Below are positions 6,982-15,221 of a stretch of 20,797 nucleotides of DNA, piece by piece. The stretch is from the IMG/VR virus record IMGVR_UViG_3300025138_000472, positions 1 to 20,797 of that record. One strand, written 5' to 3'. The notes under the pieces are model-generated. The model searched no databases. It was not told the DNA's origin and saw only the letters and a program-made list of their open reading frames with translations. The position numbers and the translations under genes were made by a program. Positions within the stretch are counted from its first letter, which is position 1. Each line of letters starts with the position of its first letter. The stretch comes from a virus.

Positions 6982-6989
6982 AACTATTT

Positions 6990-7874
6990 ATGGCAAAAGC
7001 ACCGATGAATGTTGCATGGCAGCAGTCGAACATGAACAGGGAGCAAGGCCCGGGCGGAATGGGTGGAGCGGTCGCGGGTGATGCGAGCTCACTTGCCAAT
7101 TTTTCTGCATCTTTTCCATCAGACGCCGAGGGCGGAAGTTCTGAGGATACTGATTTTATTTCCTTTAAGGCATATTCGAATAATGTTCCGGGCTATACTT
7201 CTATGACATCCGCCGGTAGTGCCACTGCGGCATTGGAACCGCAAGGAAATGTAAAATTGTTTATACCGGAAAGTTTGGCCAATTCTTCTAAATCAAACTA
7301 CGAAGGAACGGCCAACGGCAGTTTACTTTCAGGCATTATGGGGGAGACGGCCAATCTTTCTGATGGGGAGGTCAACGCACTTGATAAGATTCTGGGAATT
7401 GGTACAGACGCCGCTGGAATTTTAGGTAGTCTGGGTGGCGACAGTGCTGAAGTGGGATTGCAGGCCGCCGGCATGACCTCTGCCGCGGCAAACAGACATG
7501 TTCTATTTAAAGGTGTTGAATATAGAACTTTTTCGTATCAATATAACATAATGCCACGAACTGCGTCCGAAAGCGCTCAAATGGCAGATATTATAAAATG
7601 GTTTCGTATTCAGATGCTTCCAGACGTAAATGCTTCTGGAAGTTTTTTTACACCACCAAATTATTTCGAAATAGAATATTTTATAAATGGAGCTCCAGCA
7701 GATTATTTGCATAAGATAAAACCATCTGTGCTGACTGATTGTGAAGTCACTTTTGGGGGCAATGGTTCATTTGGCAAGTTTAAGAATACGGGCGCACCTT
7801 CAGTGATTGCAATGAATTTGACGTTTCAAGAGGTACAACTTGTTACTAAATCAGACGCGGCCGCGGGGTATTAA
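6990..7874 (+). CDS. 48: Baseplate tail-tube cap / initiator (gp48/gp54 family)
   Basis: The product has 294 residues; T4 gp48 has 364 and gp54 320. The N-terminal 60 residues are Gly/Ser/Asn-rich and probably disordered. A Gly/Ala-rich middle (about 105-165) is followed by the conserved core at about 172-285: HVLFKGVEYRTFSYQYNIMP, then a helix SAQMADIIKWFRIQMLPD, the strand PPNYFEIEYFI, HKIKPSVLTDCEVTF, and a closing MNLTFQEVQLV. This is the tube-like fold shared by gp48, gp54 and gp19, which caps the hub and nucleates tube growth. It starts the rightward operon just after a late promoter box and a good ribosome site, and ends 3 nt before gp53. The choice of gp48 over gp54 is by position and pattern and is less sure than the family. 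Confidence 0.75.
   Translation: MAKAPMNVAWQQSNMNREQGPGGMGGAVAGDASSLANFSASFPSDAEGGSSEDTDFISFKAYSNNVPGYTSMTSAGSATAALEPQGNVKLFIPESLANSSKSNYEGTANGSLLSGIMGETANLSDGEVNALDKILGIGTDAAGILGSLGGDSAEVGLQAAGMTSAAANRHVLFKGVEYRTFSYQYNIMPRTASESAQMADIIKWFRIQMLPDVNASGSFFTPPNYFEIEYFINGAPADYLHKIKPSVLTDCEVTFGGNGSFGKFKNTGAPSVIAMNLTFQEVQLVTKSDAAAGY
7617..7649 (+). terminator. Terminator-like hairpin plus T-run inside the tube-cap gene
   Basis: CTTCCAGA (7617-7624) and TCTGGAAG (7635-7642) form a perfect 8-bp stem with a 10-nt loop, followed at once by seven T (7643-7649). That is the form of an intrinsic terminator, yet it lies in the middle of the coding region. It may be chance from the encoded Ser-Gly-Ser-Phe-Phe codons, or it may attenuate the operon. 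Confidence 0.35.
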
Positions 7875-7877
7875 GAA

Positions 7878-9110
7878 ATGTTTAACCATATTACCAATAT
7901 TAAATACGACATAAACAGAACTAAAACTCCTGTAGATGCTAAAAATATCTTCACTTATGCATATATTCTTAAAAAATATATGAGAGATAGTAGAAACATC
8001 GTCCACTACGTTCTCCAAAGTGGCGACACCCCAGAAAATCTTGCATATAGATATTATGGAGATCCTAAATTGTCTTGGATTATACTGCTCGCTAATGACA
8101 TTAAAGATGTGTATTCTGAATGGCCACAACACGATACCGAAGTTTTAGATACTATACTGGCACAATACAGACCAGATAAGATGCCACATAAAAAACTTAA
8201 AAGAATTGATCAACTTCCGCAACTACCACAGGTCGGTTTTGACGGACAAGTTGTTTATGTGGAAAATACTGACAAGACCTATGAGTGGGCCGCAGGGACA
8301 AATTCTTGGAATTTTGTATATAACGGATTGCCAAAAAGAACGACTTACGATCAAGAATTCACAATGACTTTAAACGACTACTATGCGCCTACAGCGATAA
8401 ATGTGTCAACTCCAACATCTCCGGAACCAATGGGGGGTAAAACTATAACCGTGTATAGAAATCATACGGCGGTTTTCAATGTTTGGTTTTCGAATCAGAC
8501 AAAGTTTTATTTGTCAACACGGGCAATTGGGGCGTGGCAGAAAAATGCATATGTGGGGGAATATAGGGAAGGTCTTAATATCAGTAGGCTCGGCGATGGT
8601 ATTGCCACATGGGAAGTACCAGCAGACGCACCGGATTATATTTACTATCACTGTTCGGACACAGGAGCCTCGGGCAGAATTAATGTTGTAAATGCAACGT
8701 CACAACATTATGTCGAAGGCACAGATTCCAATTCTTTAGACGGATATAATGGTAGGGGTGCGGGAAATCTTGCAAGAATCAAAGATAGTTGGTATATTTG
8801 GAACGGTTTGTATATTTCACCACAAACTGATAGTTTTAGATCTGGTTGGATTCCTTTGGCCAAAGAACTGCGAGTTTTACCTTTAGACATCGCAAAGAAA
8901 ACTCCGGTACATTATATGCATAATGATCTTGGACATAATATTTCGAACGAATCCTATGCCCTATTAGAAAACGTAGAAAGACTTTCATATACTATGTTTT
9001 CTAGATGGGATGAGAAACACAAAGAAAACGAAAAATTTAGAGAAATAAAAATTATTCGTCAAGAAATTGCAGATCAGTTCGTTAAAGAATGGAAAAGGAT
9101 TATTAAATAA
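7878..9110 (+). CDS. 53: Baseplate wedge gp53 with large internal insertion
   Basis: The product has 410 residues, about twice T4 gp53 (196). Residues 1-110 are the gp53 core: an N-terminal FNHITNIKYDINRTKTPVD segment and a LysM-like part at about 40-82 (HYVLQSGDTPENLAYRYYGD and WIILLAND). The C-terminal helix (about 355-410, rich in Glu, Lys and Arg) closes the family fold. Between them, about residues 115-330 are extra. They hold a Tyr/Trp-rich strand motif (VVYVENTDKTYEWAAG) and a similar later one near 305-328 (SWYIWNG, then GWIPLA), flanking a cupredoxin-like domain at about 165-272. The latter contains WEVPADAPDYIYYHCSDTGA with Cys259, but the expected His and Met copper ligands after it are absent. 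gp53 in T4 clamps neighbouring wedges. The insertion probably lies on the baseplate surface. The stop overlaps the gp27 start (TAATG). Confidence 0.85.
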   Translation: MFNHITNIKYDINRTKTPVDAKNIFTYAYILKKYMRDSRNIVHYVLQSGDTPENLAYRYYGDPKLSWIILLANDIKDVYSEWPQHDTEVLDTILAQYRPDKMPHKKLKRIDQLPQLPQVGFDGQVVYVENTDKTYEWAAGTNSWNFVYNGLPKRTTYDQEFTMTLNDYYAPTAINVSTPTSPEPMGGKTITVYRNHTAVFNVWFSNQTKFYLSTRAIGAWQKNAYVGEYREGLNISRLGDGIATWEVPADAPDYIYYHCSDTGASGRINVVNATSQHYVEGTDSNSLDGYNGRGAGNLARIKDSWYIWNGLYISPQTDSFRSGWIPLAKELRVLPLDIAKKTPVHYMHNDLGHNISNESYALLENVERLSYTMFSRWDEKHKENEKFREIKIIRQEIADQFVKEWKRIIK

Positions 9111-10402
9111 TGGCGGAGACGGCATATAATCGCGCAGGCGATTTTGAAATTAGAGAAATGAAACTGACAGCCCATAATGGGTTCGATGAAGCAAACCTTA
9201 TTCCGTTTTATAGAACAATACGGGTGTATGAAGATATATTTTCAACCAGCGTTACTGCCACTGTGTCGTTTGCTGATACGAGTGGGATGATGAGATATAT
9301 GCCCATTATCGGACAAGAAAAATTCGATCTCGAATATTCTTCTAAAAATATTGATGACTCAAGCACATTATTGAATATGATAGTAAGTAAAATTTCCGAT
9401 GTGACTGTTGTAGGCAGCACCATGAATTTTACTTTGCATTTAACTACAGAAGATGTGATAAAGAATTTTGAGACTAGAATATCAAAACAATTTACTGGGA
9501 GCGCGACAGAAATTGCACAAAAATGTTTTGACAAACTAGAGTCTAAGAAAACCCTCGAACTTGAAGAAAGTGATGACAGATATGAGAATGAAACTGCGTT
9601 TGTCATTCCCAACTTTACCCCAATGCGGGCTCTGGCGTTTTTAACACAGAGAGCATTTTCTGACACCTATAAAACTTCTTCATATATGTTTTTTGAAACT
9701 ACAAAAGATTATCAATTCAAACCTTTAGAATATTATACGCAACAGGAACCTAAAAACGCATTTACCGTGGGCGATATGCCAAATAATACTCTCGACCCAA
9801 ATGTTTCAAATAAACAAATCATAAATTATAGTTTCGATTCTGCCTTTTCGGTAATTGACAACATAACAAATGGTATGTATAATACTAAACTGCACACGAT
9901 AGATCTTATGACTAGACAGAAAAAGGAACATGTTCATTCTTATTGGGAAGATAATGATAAATATCAATACATGAATGATGGGCCTATACACGATGTTACT
10001 GGTGAGGGACGACAATACAAACCGGAAACCTTATACATCCAACCAGAAATAGAAATACAATCAGGATCGCCTATGTTTAATATGGAAAAGATTTTTCTTC
10101 AAAGAGTATTTTTTCAACAACTAATGAGGAATATTAAAAGTAGAATTACTATATTTGGAGATCATAAATTGACTGTTGGTGACATGATAGAATTGCAAAT
10201 ACCTTCGTATAGCACCACCGACCCAGACGAAACTAACGATTATTATAGTGGAAAATATCTTATCACTGCAATTCAGCATAGGATATTACTTGGAAAATAT
10301 GAACAAGACTTGGAATTGGTAAAAGATTCTTTCAACACAGAGTTGCCGAAAGAAAAACCAGTGCCAAAAGGTGATGTCAAATCGTCGGGAAGAGCAAAAT
10401 GA
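9110..10402 (+). CDS. 27: Baseplate central hub protein gp27
   Basis: The product has 430 residues; T4 gp27 has 391. It fits the gp27/VgrG-type hub fold: an N-terminal barrel beginning with GDFEIREMKLTAHNGFD and a segment on IRVYEDIFSTSVTATVSFAD, a middle with FETRISKQFTGSATEIAQKC and NFTPMRALAFLTQRAFSDTY, and a C-terminal barrel around GDHKLTVGDMIELQIPSY and YYSGKYLITAIQHRI. In T4 a gp27 trimer forms the torus that binds the gp5 spike and carries the tube. The gene lies between gp53 and gp5 and overlaps both (TAATG upstream, ATGA downstream), so hub and spike would be made together. AAGGA precedes the start. The C-terminus has a short Lys/Pro-rich tail beyond the usual end. No catalytic motif is expected or seen. 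Confidence 0.87.
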   Translation: MAETAYNRAGDFEIREMKLTAHNGFDEANLIPFYRTIRVYEDIFSTSVTATVSFADTSGMMRYMPIIGQEKFDLEYSSKNIDDSSTLLNMIVSKISDVTVVGSTMNFTLHLTTEDVIKNFETRISKQFTGSATEIAQKCFDKLESKKTLELEESDDRYENETAFVIPNFTPMRALAFLTQRAFSDTYKTSSYMFFETTKDYQFKPLEYYTQQEPKNAFTVGDMPNNTLDPNVSNKQIINYSFDSAFSVIDNITNGMYNTKLHTIDLMTRQKKEHVHSYWEDNDKYQYMNDGPIHDVTGEGRQYKPETLYIQPEIEIQSGSPMFNMEKIFLQRVFFQQLMRNIKSRITIFGDHKLTVGDMIELQIPSYSTTDPDETNDYYSGKYLITAIQHRILLGKYEQDLELVKDSFNTELPKEKPVPKGDVKSSGRAK

Positions 10403-12696
10403 ATTATTTTACGGGACGCGAAGGTTTGACGTGGTGGCAAGGAATTATTGAGGATGTCGTCGATCCAGAAGCCTTAGGTAGAGTCAGAGTTAGAATTTTT
10501 GGTTGGCACACAGACGATAAATCCGAATTGCCTACAAACCAACTTCCTTGGTGTGCAGCACTTATGCCAATTACTTCTGCTGCCATTTCTGGTATAGGAC
10601 AATCGCCAACAGGTGCGCTTCCAGGCTCTTGGGTTATGGGATTTTTTAGAGATGGGGAGATGGGACAGGACGCAATTATTTGGGGTACTGTTTATGGAAA
10701 GCCCGGGCCCAATTCTACAGGGTCCGGTGATGGACTCTATCCATCGACTGATGAGAGGACGCCTGGAGCGTCCACACAGGGCGAGGCAGATGTGAGCAGG
10801 TATGCTCGCGGCGTTGGTGTTGATACAGGTGCCAGTGATAATGCAGGCGCTGGACAGGGCACAGCACAACATTCAAATCATGGTAAGGCCATGAACGAGG
10901 GTGAAGTTGCCGACGATGCAACAAACCGCGAAAGACTTTCAAAAATTACAACTAAAAATGGTAAGAGCACATATATTGCAACTGCATATGCAGATAACTT
11001 TCAGGCGTTTATCAATGAATTTGAAAAAACCCCAGCACCAAACCATCCCGATGGATATACAATTTACAGTATAGGTGGTTATGTGCATAGGAAGAGCGCG
11101 GCCGGAACTGGTGCTTGGAGTTATCATGCATCTGGTGCTGCGATTGATATCAACCCAAAGGAAAACCCATATAGTAACACTTTTATTTCGGACATGCCGG
11201 AAAACTCTTCAGCGATTGCGGCAAAATATGGCCTCGGTTGGGGTGGTGATTGGAACAGTAAAAAAGATGCAATGCACTTTAGTATGGCATCCGGAGAACG
11301 TGGTTCGGTAAAATTAAAAAGAAATGGTGTTGTGCCAGATCCCGCTACGGGGGCACAAACCCCGTCAAATCCCAATGCGGTAAGTAGTGAAACGAGTTCG
11401 CAAAAATATGGCCATCCGTCAGGTGGTACAGCGCCATCACCAACACCACAGGGTGCTCCACCACCCTCTGCCGATATTGATGAATGGATACCCACAAACT
11501 CCTATAATGAGGGAGACTATGTTAGGACTCCGGCACTAACGGAGGAACAAAAAAAGAATCAGGGCGAGGGTGGCCCACCTTGGACTGTTAGAAGTGGAAC
11601 GATCTCTGCCGCGGCGACACTAGGAATTTCCGCACTCGACCTCGGTACTGTTATGTCTTATGAAACTGGTGGTACTCTTGATCCGCAGAAAAAAGGCCCG
11701 ACTACAAAATGGGGCACACATCGCGGATATATCCAATTCGGAGAACCGCAGGCAGAAGAGCACGGTGTCGATTTTAGCACAAAACAAAGGGCGATTGATT
11801 CTCAACTAGGACCATCCGGCGCTGTTGTAAAATATTTAAGGGCTCATGGTGTGAAATCTGGTATGGGTAGATTAGAAGTCTATTCTGCAATTAATGCCGG
11901 TGGTGTTGGCGAGAAATATTATGGTAGGTCTGATGCTGGAGCTGGGGGCGCGAAAGGTACAGTTAGGGATAAAGTCAATAACCAAATGGATGGACACGAA
12001 ACTAATGCCCGTAGAATGTTAAAAGGTGCTGATGGCTCTGCATTTATCGAACAGACAGTTTTCAGAGCAACGGTAGCAGGGACATCTGGCGATGATGGTG
12101 GTCCCAAGACTTCAAACCTAACCGATGGTGAGGTGGTGTGGGAAAAAGCACCAGATTCTATACAGGATTCGTCTAGTCAAGCGCAGAAGGATGCCGCAGA
12201 GGCCGCTGGACAGACAACTACAGATGGTTATACTAACGCACCACAGGGCACTGGTGGCAGCGGCACCCAACCACCAAAGCCACATGCCGTACAAGAAAAA
12301 AATAGAACTCAAGTGACTACGGAATTGTTTTCAGAGCCTGCAGCTCCATTCGCGGCCGAATATCCGTATAATAAAGTTTTATTTACCGAAAGTGGACACC
12401 TTCAGGAATTCGATGACACTCCAGGCGGTGAAAGAATAAACACAGAACATAGAACCGGTACATTTCAAGAAATGCACCCCGATGGTTCGATGGTTACGAA
12501 AGTGACTAAAGACAATTATGAGATCGTTTTTGGTAATGATAACATATATGTGCGTGGTACACTAAATATTGTTGTCGATAAAGATGTTAATATTAAAATA
12601 TCGGGTGCAGTGAATGCAGACATTGGAAAGACCCTTGATACTAAGAGTGGTGGCAACACTACTATAAAGGCACCCCGAATAGATTTAAACCCATAG
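10399..12696 (+). CDS. 5: Baseplate spike gp5 with M15-type peptidase and transglycosylase-like domains
   Basis: The product has 765 residues; T4 gp5 has 575. Residues 1-103 are the gp5 OB-fold (GIIEDVVDPEALGRVRVRIF; DAIIWGTVYGKPG). A Gly/Ser-rich linker leads to a D,D/L,D-peptidase-like domain at about 180-308, with SYHASGAAIDI (His243, Asp250) and DAMHFSM (Asp290, His293), the zinc and catalytic pattern of the M15/VanY group. A second Pro-rich linker leads to a lysozyme or lytic-transglycosylase-like domain at about 400-545: SYETGG (Glu422, probable catalytic acid), GYIQFG (443-448) and YSAINAGG (495-502). After another linker, residues about 640-765 form the repetitive beta-prism spike seen in gp5C. 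The protein would trimerise on gp27, pierce the outer membrane and cut peptidoglycan. T4 gp5 has only one lysozyme domain, of a different family. Overlapping ATGA couples it to gp27. Confidence 0.87.
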   Translation: MNYFTGREGLTWWQGIIEDVVDPEALGRVRVRIFGWHTDDKSELPTNQLPWCAALMPITSAAISGIGQSPTGALPGSWVMGFFRDGEMGQDAIIWGTVYGKPGPNSTGSGDGLYPSTDERTPGASTQGEADVSRYARGVGVDTGASDNAGAGQGTAQHSNHGKAMNEGEVADDATNRERLSKITTKNGKSTYIATAYADNFQAFINEFEKTPAPNHPDGYTIYSIGGYVHRKSAAGTGAWSYHASGAAIDINPKENPYSNTFISDMPENSSAIAAKYGLGWGGDWNSKKDAMHFSMASGERGSVKLKRNGVVPDPATGAQTPSNPNAVSSETSSQKYGHPSGGTAPSPTPQGAPPPSADIDEWIPTNSYNEGDYVRTPALTEEQKKNQGEGGPPWTVRSGTISAAATLGISALDLGTVMSYETGGTLDPQKKGPTTKWGTHRGYIQFGEPQAEEHGVDFSTKQRAIDSQLGPSGAVVKYLRAHGVKSGMGRLEVYSAINAGGVGEKYYGRSDAGAGGAKGTVRDKVNNQMDGHETNARRMLKGADGSAFIEQTVFRATVAGTSGDDGGPKTSNLTDGEVVWEKAPDSIQDSSSQAQKDAAEAAGQTTTDGYTNAPQGTGGSGTQPPKPHAVQEKNRTQVTTELFSEPAAPFAAEYPYNKVLFTESGHLQEFDDTPGGERINTEHRTGTFQEMHPDGSMVTKVTKDNYEIVFGNDNIYVRGTLNIVVDKDVNIKISGAVNADIGKTLDTKSGGNTTIKAPRIDLNP

Positions 12697-12705
12697 GAAA
12701 TTAAA

Positions 12706-13212
12706 ATGACCGATCACACAATTACTCATAAAGATTTTGATTTTAAATTTACCAAGAGGCAACTTATTGGTAAAAAAACTGATATCAGAACACTGATTGA
12801 TAATACAAGAAGATCTCGATTTCCTGTTATTGAACAAAGTATCGCAAATATTATTTTGACCAACAAAGGTGAACGGCCTTTCGACCCTTCGTTTGGCGGA
12901 AATATTTACCATTCTTTATTTGAACAAATTCCATTTTTCGGAGATGGCACCAGCGCATTGGAAATAAATATAACTGAGAGAATCAAAGCGGCATTGAATA
13001 ATTATGAACCAAGAATTTTGGTTTTGGGTGTGAGTCTAACGCCAGACAAAGACTCCATGTCTTTAAGAGAGCAGAAGTTGCGGAGGGTGGTTGGTGGTAA
13101 AGCAACTGCAAGTTCTGTAGATAGAAACGAAGTAAATATTCAAATTTTATATAAGGTAATTCCAATGCCTGAGGCGATAACATACAACTTAAAACTTAAA
13201 AGAGTAAGATAG
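12706..13212 (+). CDS. 25: Baseplate wedge gp25
   Basis: The product has 168 residues; T4 gp25 has 132. It shows the GPW/gp25 family signature: LTNKGERPFDPSFGGNIYHS followed by LFE at residues 51-73, and the strictly conserved Glu-Pro-Arg at 101-103 in YEPRILVLGV. gp25 joins the gp6-gp53 wedge core and contacts the first sheath ring, coupling baseplate change to contraction. The extra length lies mainly after residue 110, where a charged stretch (about 112-142, with DKDSMSLREQKLRRVVGG) extends what is normally a short turn between the last strands. An AGGA site lies 8 nt before the start. The TAG stop is directly followed by the ATG of gp6. Confidence 0.93.
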   Translation: MTDHTITHKDFDFKFTKRQLIGKKTDIRTLIDNTRRSRFPVIEQSIANIILTNKGERPFDPSFGGNIYHSLFEQIPFFGDGTSALEINITERIKAALNNYEPRILVLGVSLTPDKDSMSLREQKLRRVVGGKATASSVDRNEVNIQILYKVIPMPEAITYNLKLKRVR

Positions 13213-15219
13213 ATGGCAAAAAATATTAACATATCAGAATTAGATTTTAATTCTATTAAAAATTCTATTACCAACTATATGGCCGCGGACGAAACTTTCA
13301 GTGACTACAGTTTCGAGGGATCTGCTCTTAGTAGTTTGACCGATCTCTTGGCATATAACACATACTACAATTCGTTCTATCTTAACATGATTGCAAATGA
13401 AATGTTTTTAGACACGGCGCGGATGAGAAACAATGTTGCATCTAAGGCGAAACTGCTTGGATACCTACCAACATCTGCACGATCTGCAAGGGCGACAATT
13501 TCGGCAACCTTTGAAATAACAAACAGTACGGGCAGGAGTAATACGGAATTATCTGTTCTTAAAATTAATAGAGATTTCGTATTCAAATTTTCTGATTTGG
13601 GAATTGACTATAGATTTGTTCCGGATATAACCAGAATTGTTGACAGACAAAGAGTCGAAGATTTGGGCGATGGTACATATAAACATGTGTATGAAATTTT
13701 TGATCTTGTGGTCGTGCAGGGTGTCGAGGTTGTCGAAAATTATGTAGTAGACACGGCAGACCCCAACCAGAAATTTTTTATGTCAAATTCGAATGTTGAT
13801 ACAACCTCGTTAAGAGTATTTTCGTGTGAAAATCGGGAAAGTTCTTATTTCGAAGAATTTAAACTCAATACTGACACCATGAAATTGTCTGACATATCGA
13901 GAACATATTTCTTGCAAGAATCTCATGAAGAAAAATATGAAGTGGTGTTTGGTGACGGTGTGCTCGGAAAAGAGTTAATAACGGGCAATGTTGTTTCGTT
14001 GACATACCTGATCACCGATGGTGCAGTAGTAAATGGGTTGACGGGTAGTATGAATCTGCTTGGAAAGACCGGTGTCGCTGGTCTGAAACTTTCTACTGAG
14101 GCAGCCGCGCCGGACAATCTAACTATTATAGGTAGAACTTTCGGTGGCGCAGACAGAGAAACAACAGACTCAATTAGATTTTACGCACCAAGAACTTTTG
14201 AGGGACAAAATCGAGCCGTCACGGTGCGCGACTATATGACAATTATTCCTAAAATTTTCCCACAAGCAGAATCTATGAATGTGTGGGGTGGTGAAGATAA
14301 CGATCCACCACAATATGGCAGAATTTTTATGTCGATCAAACCTAGCAAGGGATTGTATTTGTCTTCGTCTGAAAAAGACGATATTATTACCAAACTGATG
14401 AGGAATTATTCGGTAGTGTCTCTGAAACCAGTTATCATGGATCCTGAATTTTTACGCCTAAAATTAACTATCCAAGTGAAATATGACGATGAGTCAACGC
14501 TAATAGAAGAGAGCGAGTTAAAACTGGCAGTTAGAAATTCGGTTATAGAATACAACAGAAAATTTCTAAACGATTTTAATAGCTATTTTAGATATTCGCA
14601 ATTATTGGCCACAATTGATGAAACGGACACCTCGATAACAAATAACTTAACTACCATGTCTCTTATCAACGAACAGTCTGTCACATATAACACTGTGGCC
14701 GAGTACACATTTAACTTTAGCAATGCACTACAACCAGGCAGCGTGTATTCTAATGGATTTAATGTTGCCGGTTCATCAGAGATTTACTATCTCGATGATA
14801 ACAGTCTTGGTAGTATCAGATTTTACACAGTCACCGGAAACAACACAAAGGTATATAGCGCAACGCTGGGAGGCACTATAAACTACACAACCGGAACGAT
14901 AGTAATATCCGGTGTCGCAATTACAAGCGTACTACAGGGGGACTCAATAGGCGTTGTGGCTGATCCCGCATCAAATGATATCTTCCCTGTCAGAAATCAA
15001 ATAATTTATTTAGATCTCGACGAACTAGAGATTACCATGCTACCAGACACAGACGAATTTAATGAAAATTATGAAATTTCAACACAGAGAGTTCAGGTAT
15101 CAAGATCTGTCGAAACAAGTTTTAACAATACGATGGGTACAATCTCTGATAGTGTCGCACCCACGACATCTGTTACGAGAGTTTATGGCACTAACGTAGG
15201 ATCGGGTAGTGGATACTAA
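13213..15219 (+). CDS. 6: Baseplate wedge gp6 (Baseplate J family)
   Basis: The product has 668 residues, almost the same as T4 gp6 (660). The N-terminus has the helical region SALSSLTDLLAYNTYYNSFY, and the phrase DTARMRNNVASKAKLLGYLP follows, both typical of gp6. The Baseplate J core is seen near 307-350: GRTFGGADRETTDSIRFYAP, then QNRAVTVRDYMTIIPKIFP. The C-terminal third contains beta-rich segments ending near an acidic LDLDELEITMLPDTDEF stretch. gp6 dimers form the inner ring of the baseplate that opens on contraction. It follows gp25 with no gap and is followed 2 nt later by the giant gp7-position gene, the same order as T4 genes 25-6-7. Confidence 0.93.
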   Translation: MAKNINISELDFNSIKNSITNYMAADETFSDYSFEGSALSSLTDLLAYNTYYNSFYLNMIANEMFLDTARMRNNVASKAKLLGYLPTSARSARATISATFEITNSTGRSNTELSVLKINRDFVFKFSDLGIDYRFVPDITRIVDRQRVEDLGDGTYKHVYEIFDLVVVQGVEVVENYVVDTADPNQKFFMSNSNVDTTSLRVFSCENRESSYFEEFKLNTDTMKLSDISRTYFLQESHEEKYEVVFGDGVLGKELITGNVVSLTYLITDGAVVNGLTGSMNLLGKTGVAGLKLSTEAAAPDNLTIIGRTFGGADRETTDSIRFYAPRTFEGQNRAVTVRDYMTIIPKIFPQAESMNVWGGEDNDPPQYGRIFMSIKPSKGLYLSSSEKDDIITKLMRNYSVVSLKPVIMDPEFLRLKLTIQVKYDDESTLIEESELKLAVRNSVIEYNRKFLNDFNSYFRYSQLLATIDETDTSITNNLTTMSLINEQSVTYNTVAEYTFNFSNALQPGSVYSNGFNVAGSSEIYYLDDNSLGSIRFYTVTGNNTKVYSATLGGTINYTTGTIVISGVAITSVLQGDSIGVVADPASNDIFPVRNQIIYLDLDELEITMLPDTDEFNENYEISTQRVQVSRSVETSFNNTMGTISDSVAPTTSVTRVYGTNVGSGSGY

Positions 15220-15221
15220 AA

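Noticed and set aside
7682-7689. TATAAATG as a late promoter for gp53
   Set aside because: One mismatch from the late box, within coding sequence, and gp53 is only 3 nt from the upstream gene, so co-transcription explains it.
8740-9107. A separate gene for the C-terminal part of gp53
   Set aside because: The frame is continuous from 7878 and the C-terminal helix is the expected end of gp53, so it is one protein with an insert rather than two genes.
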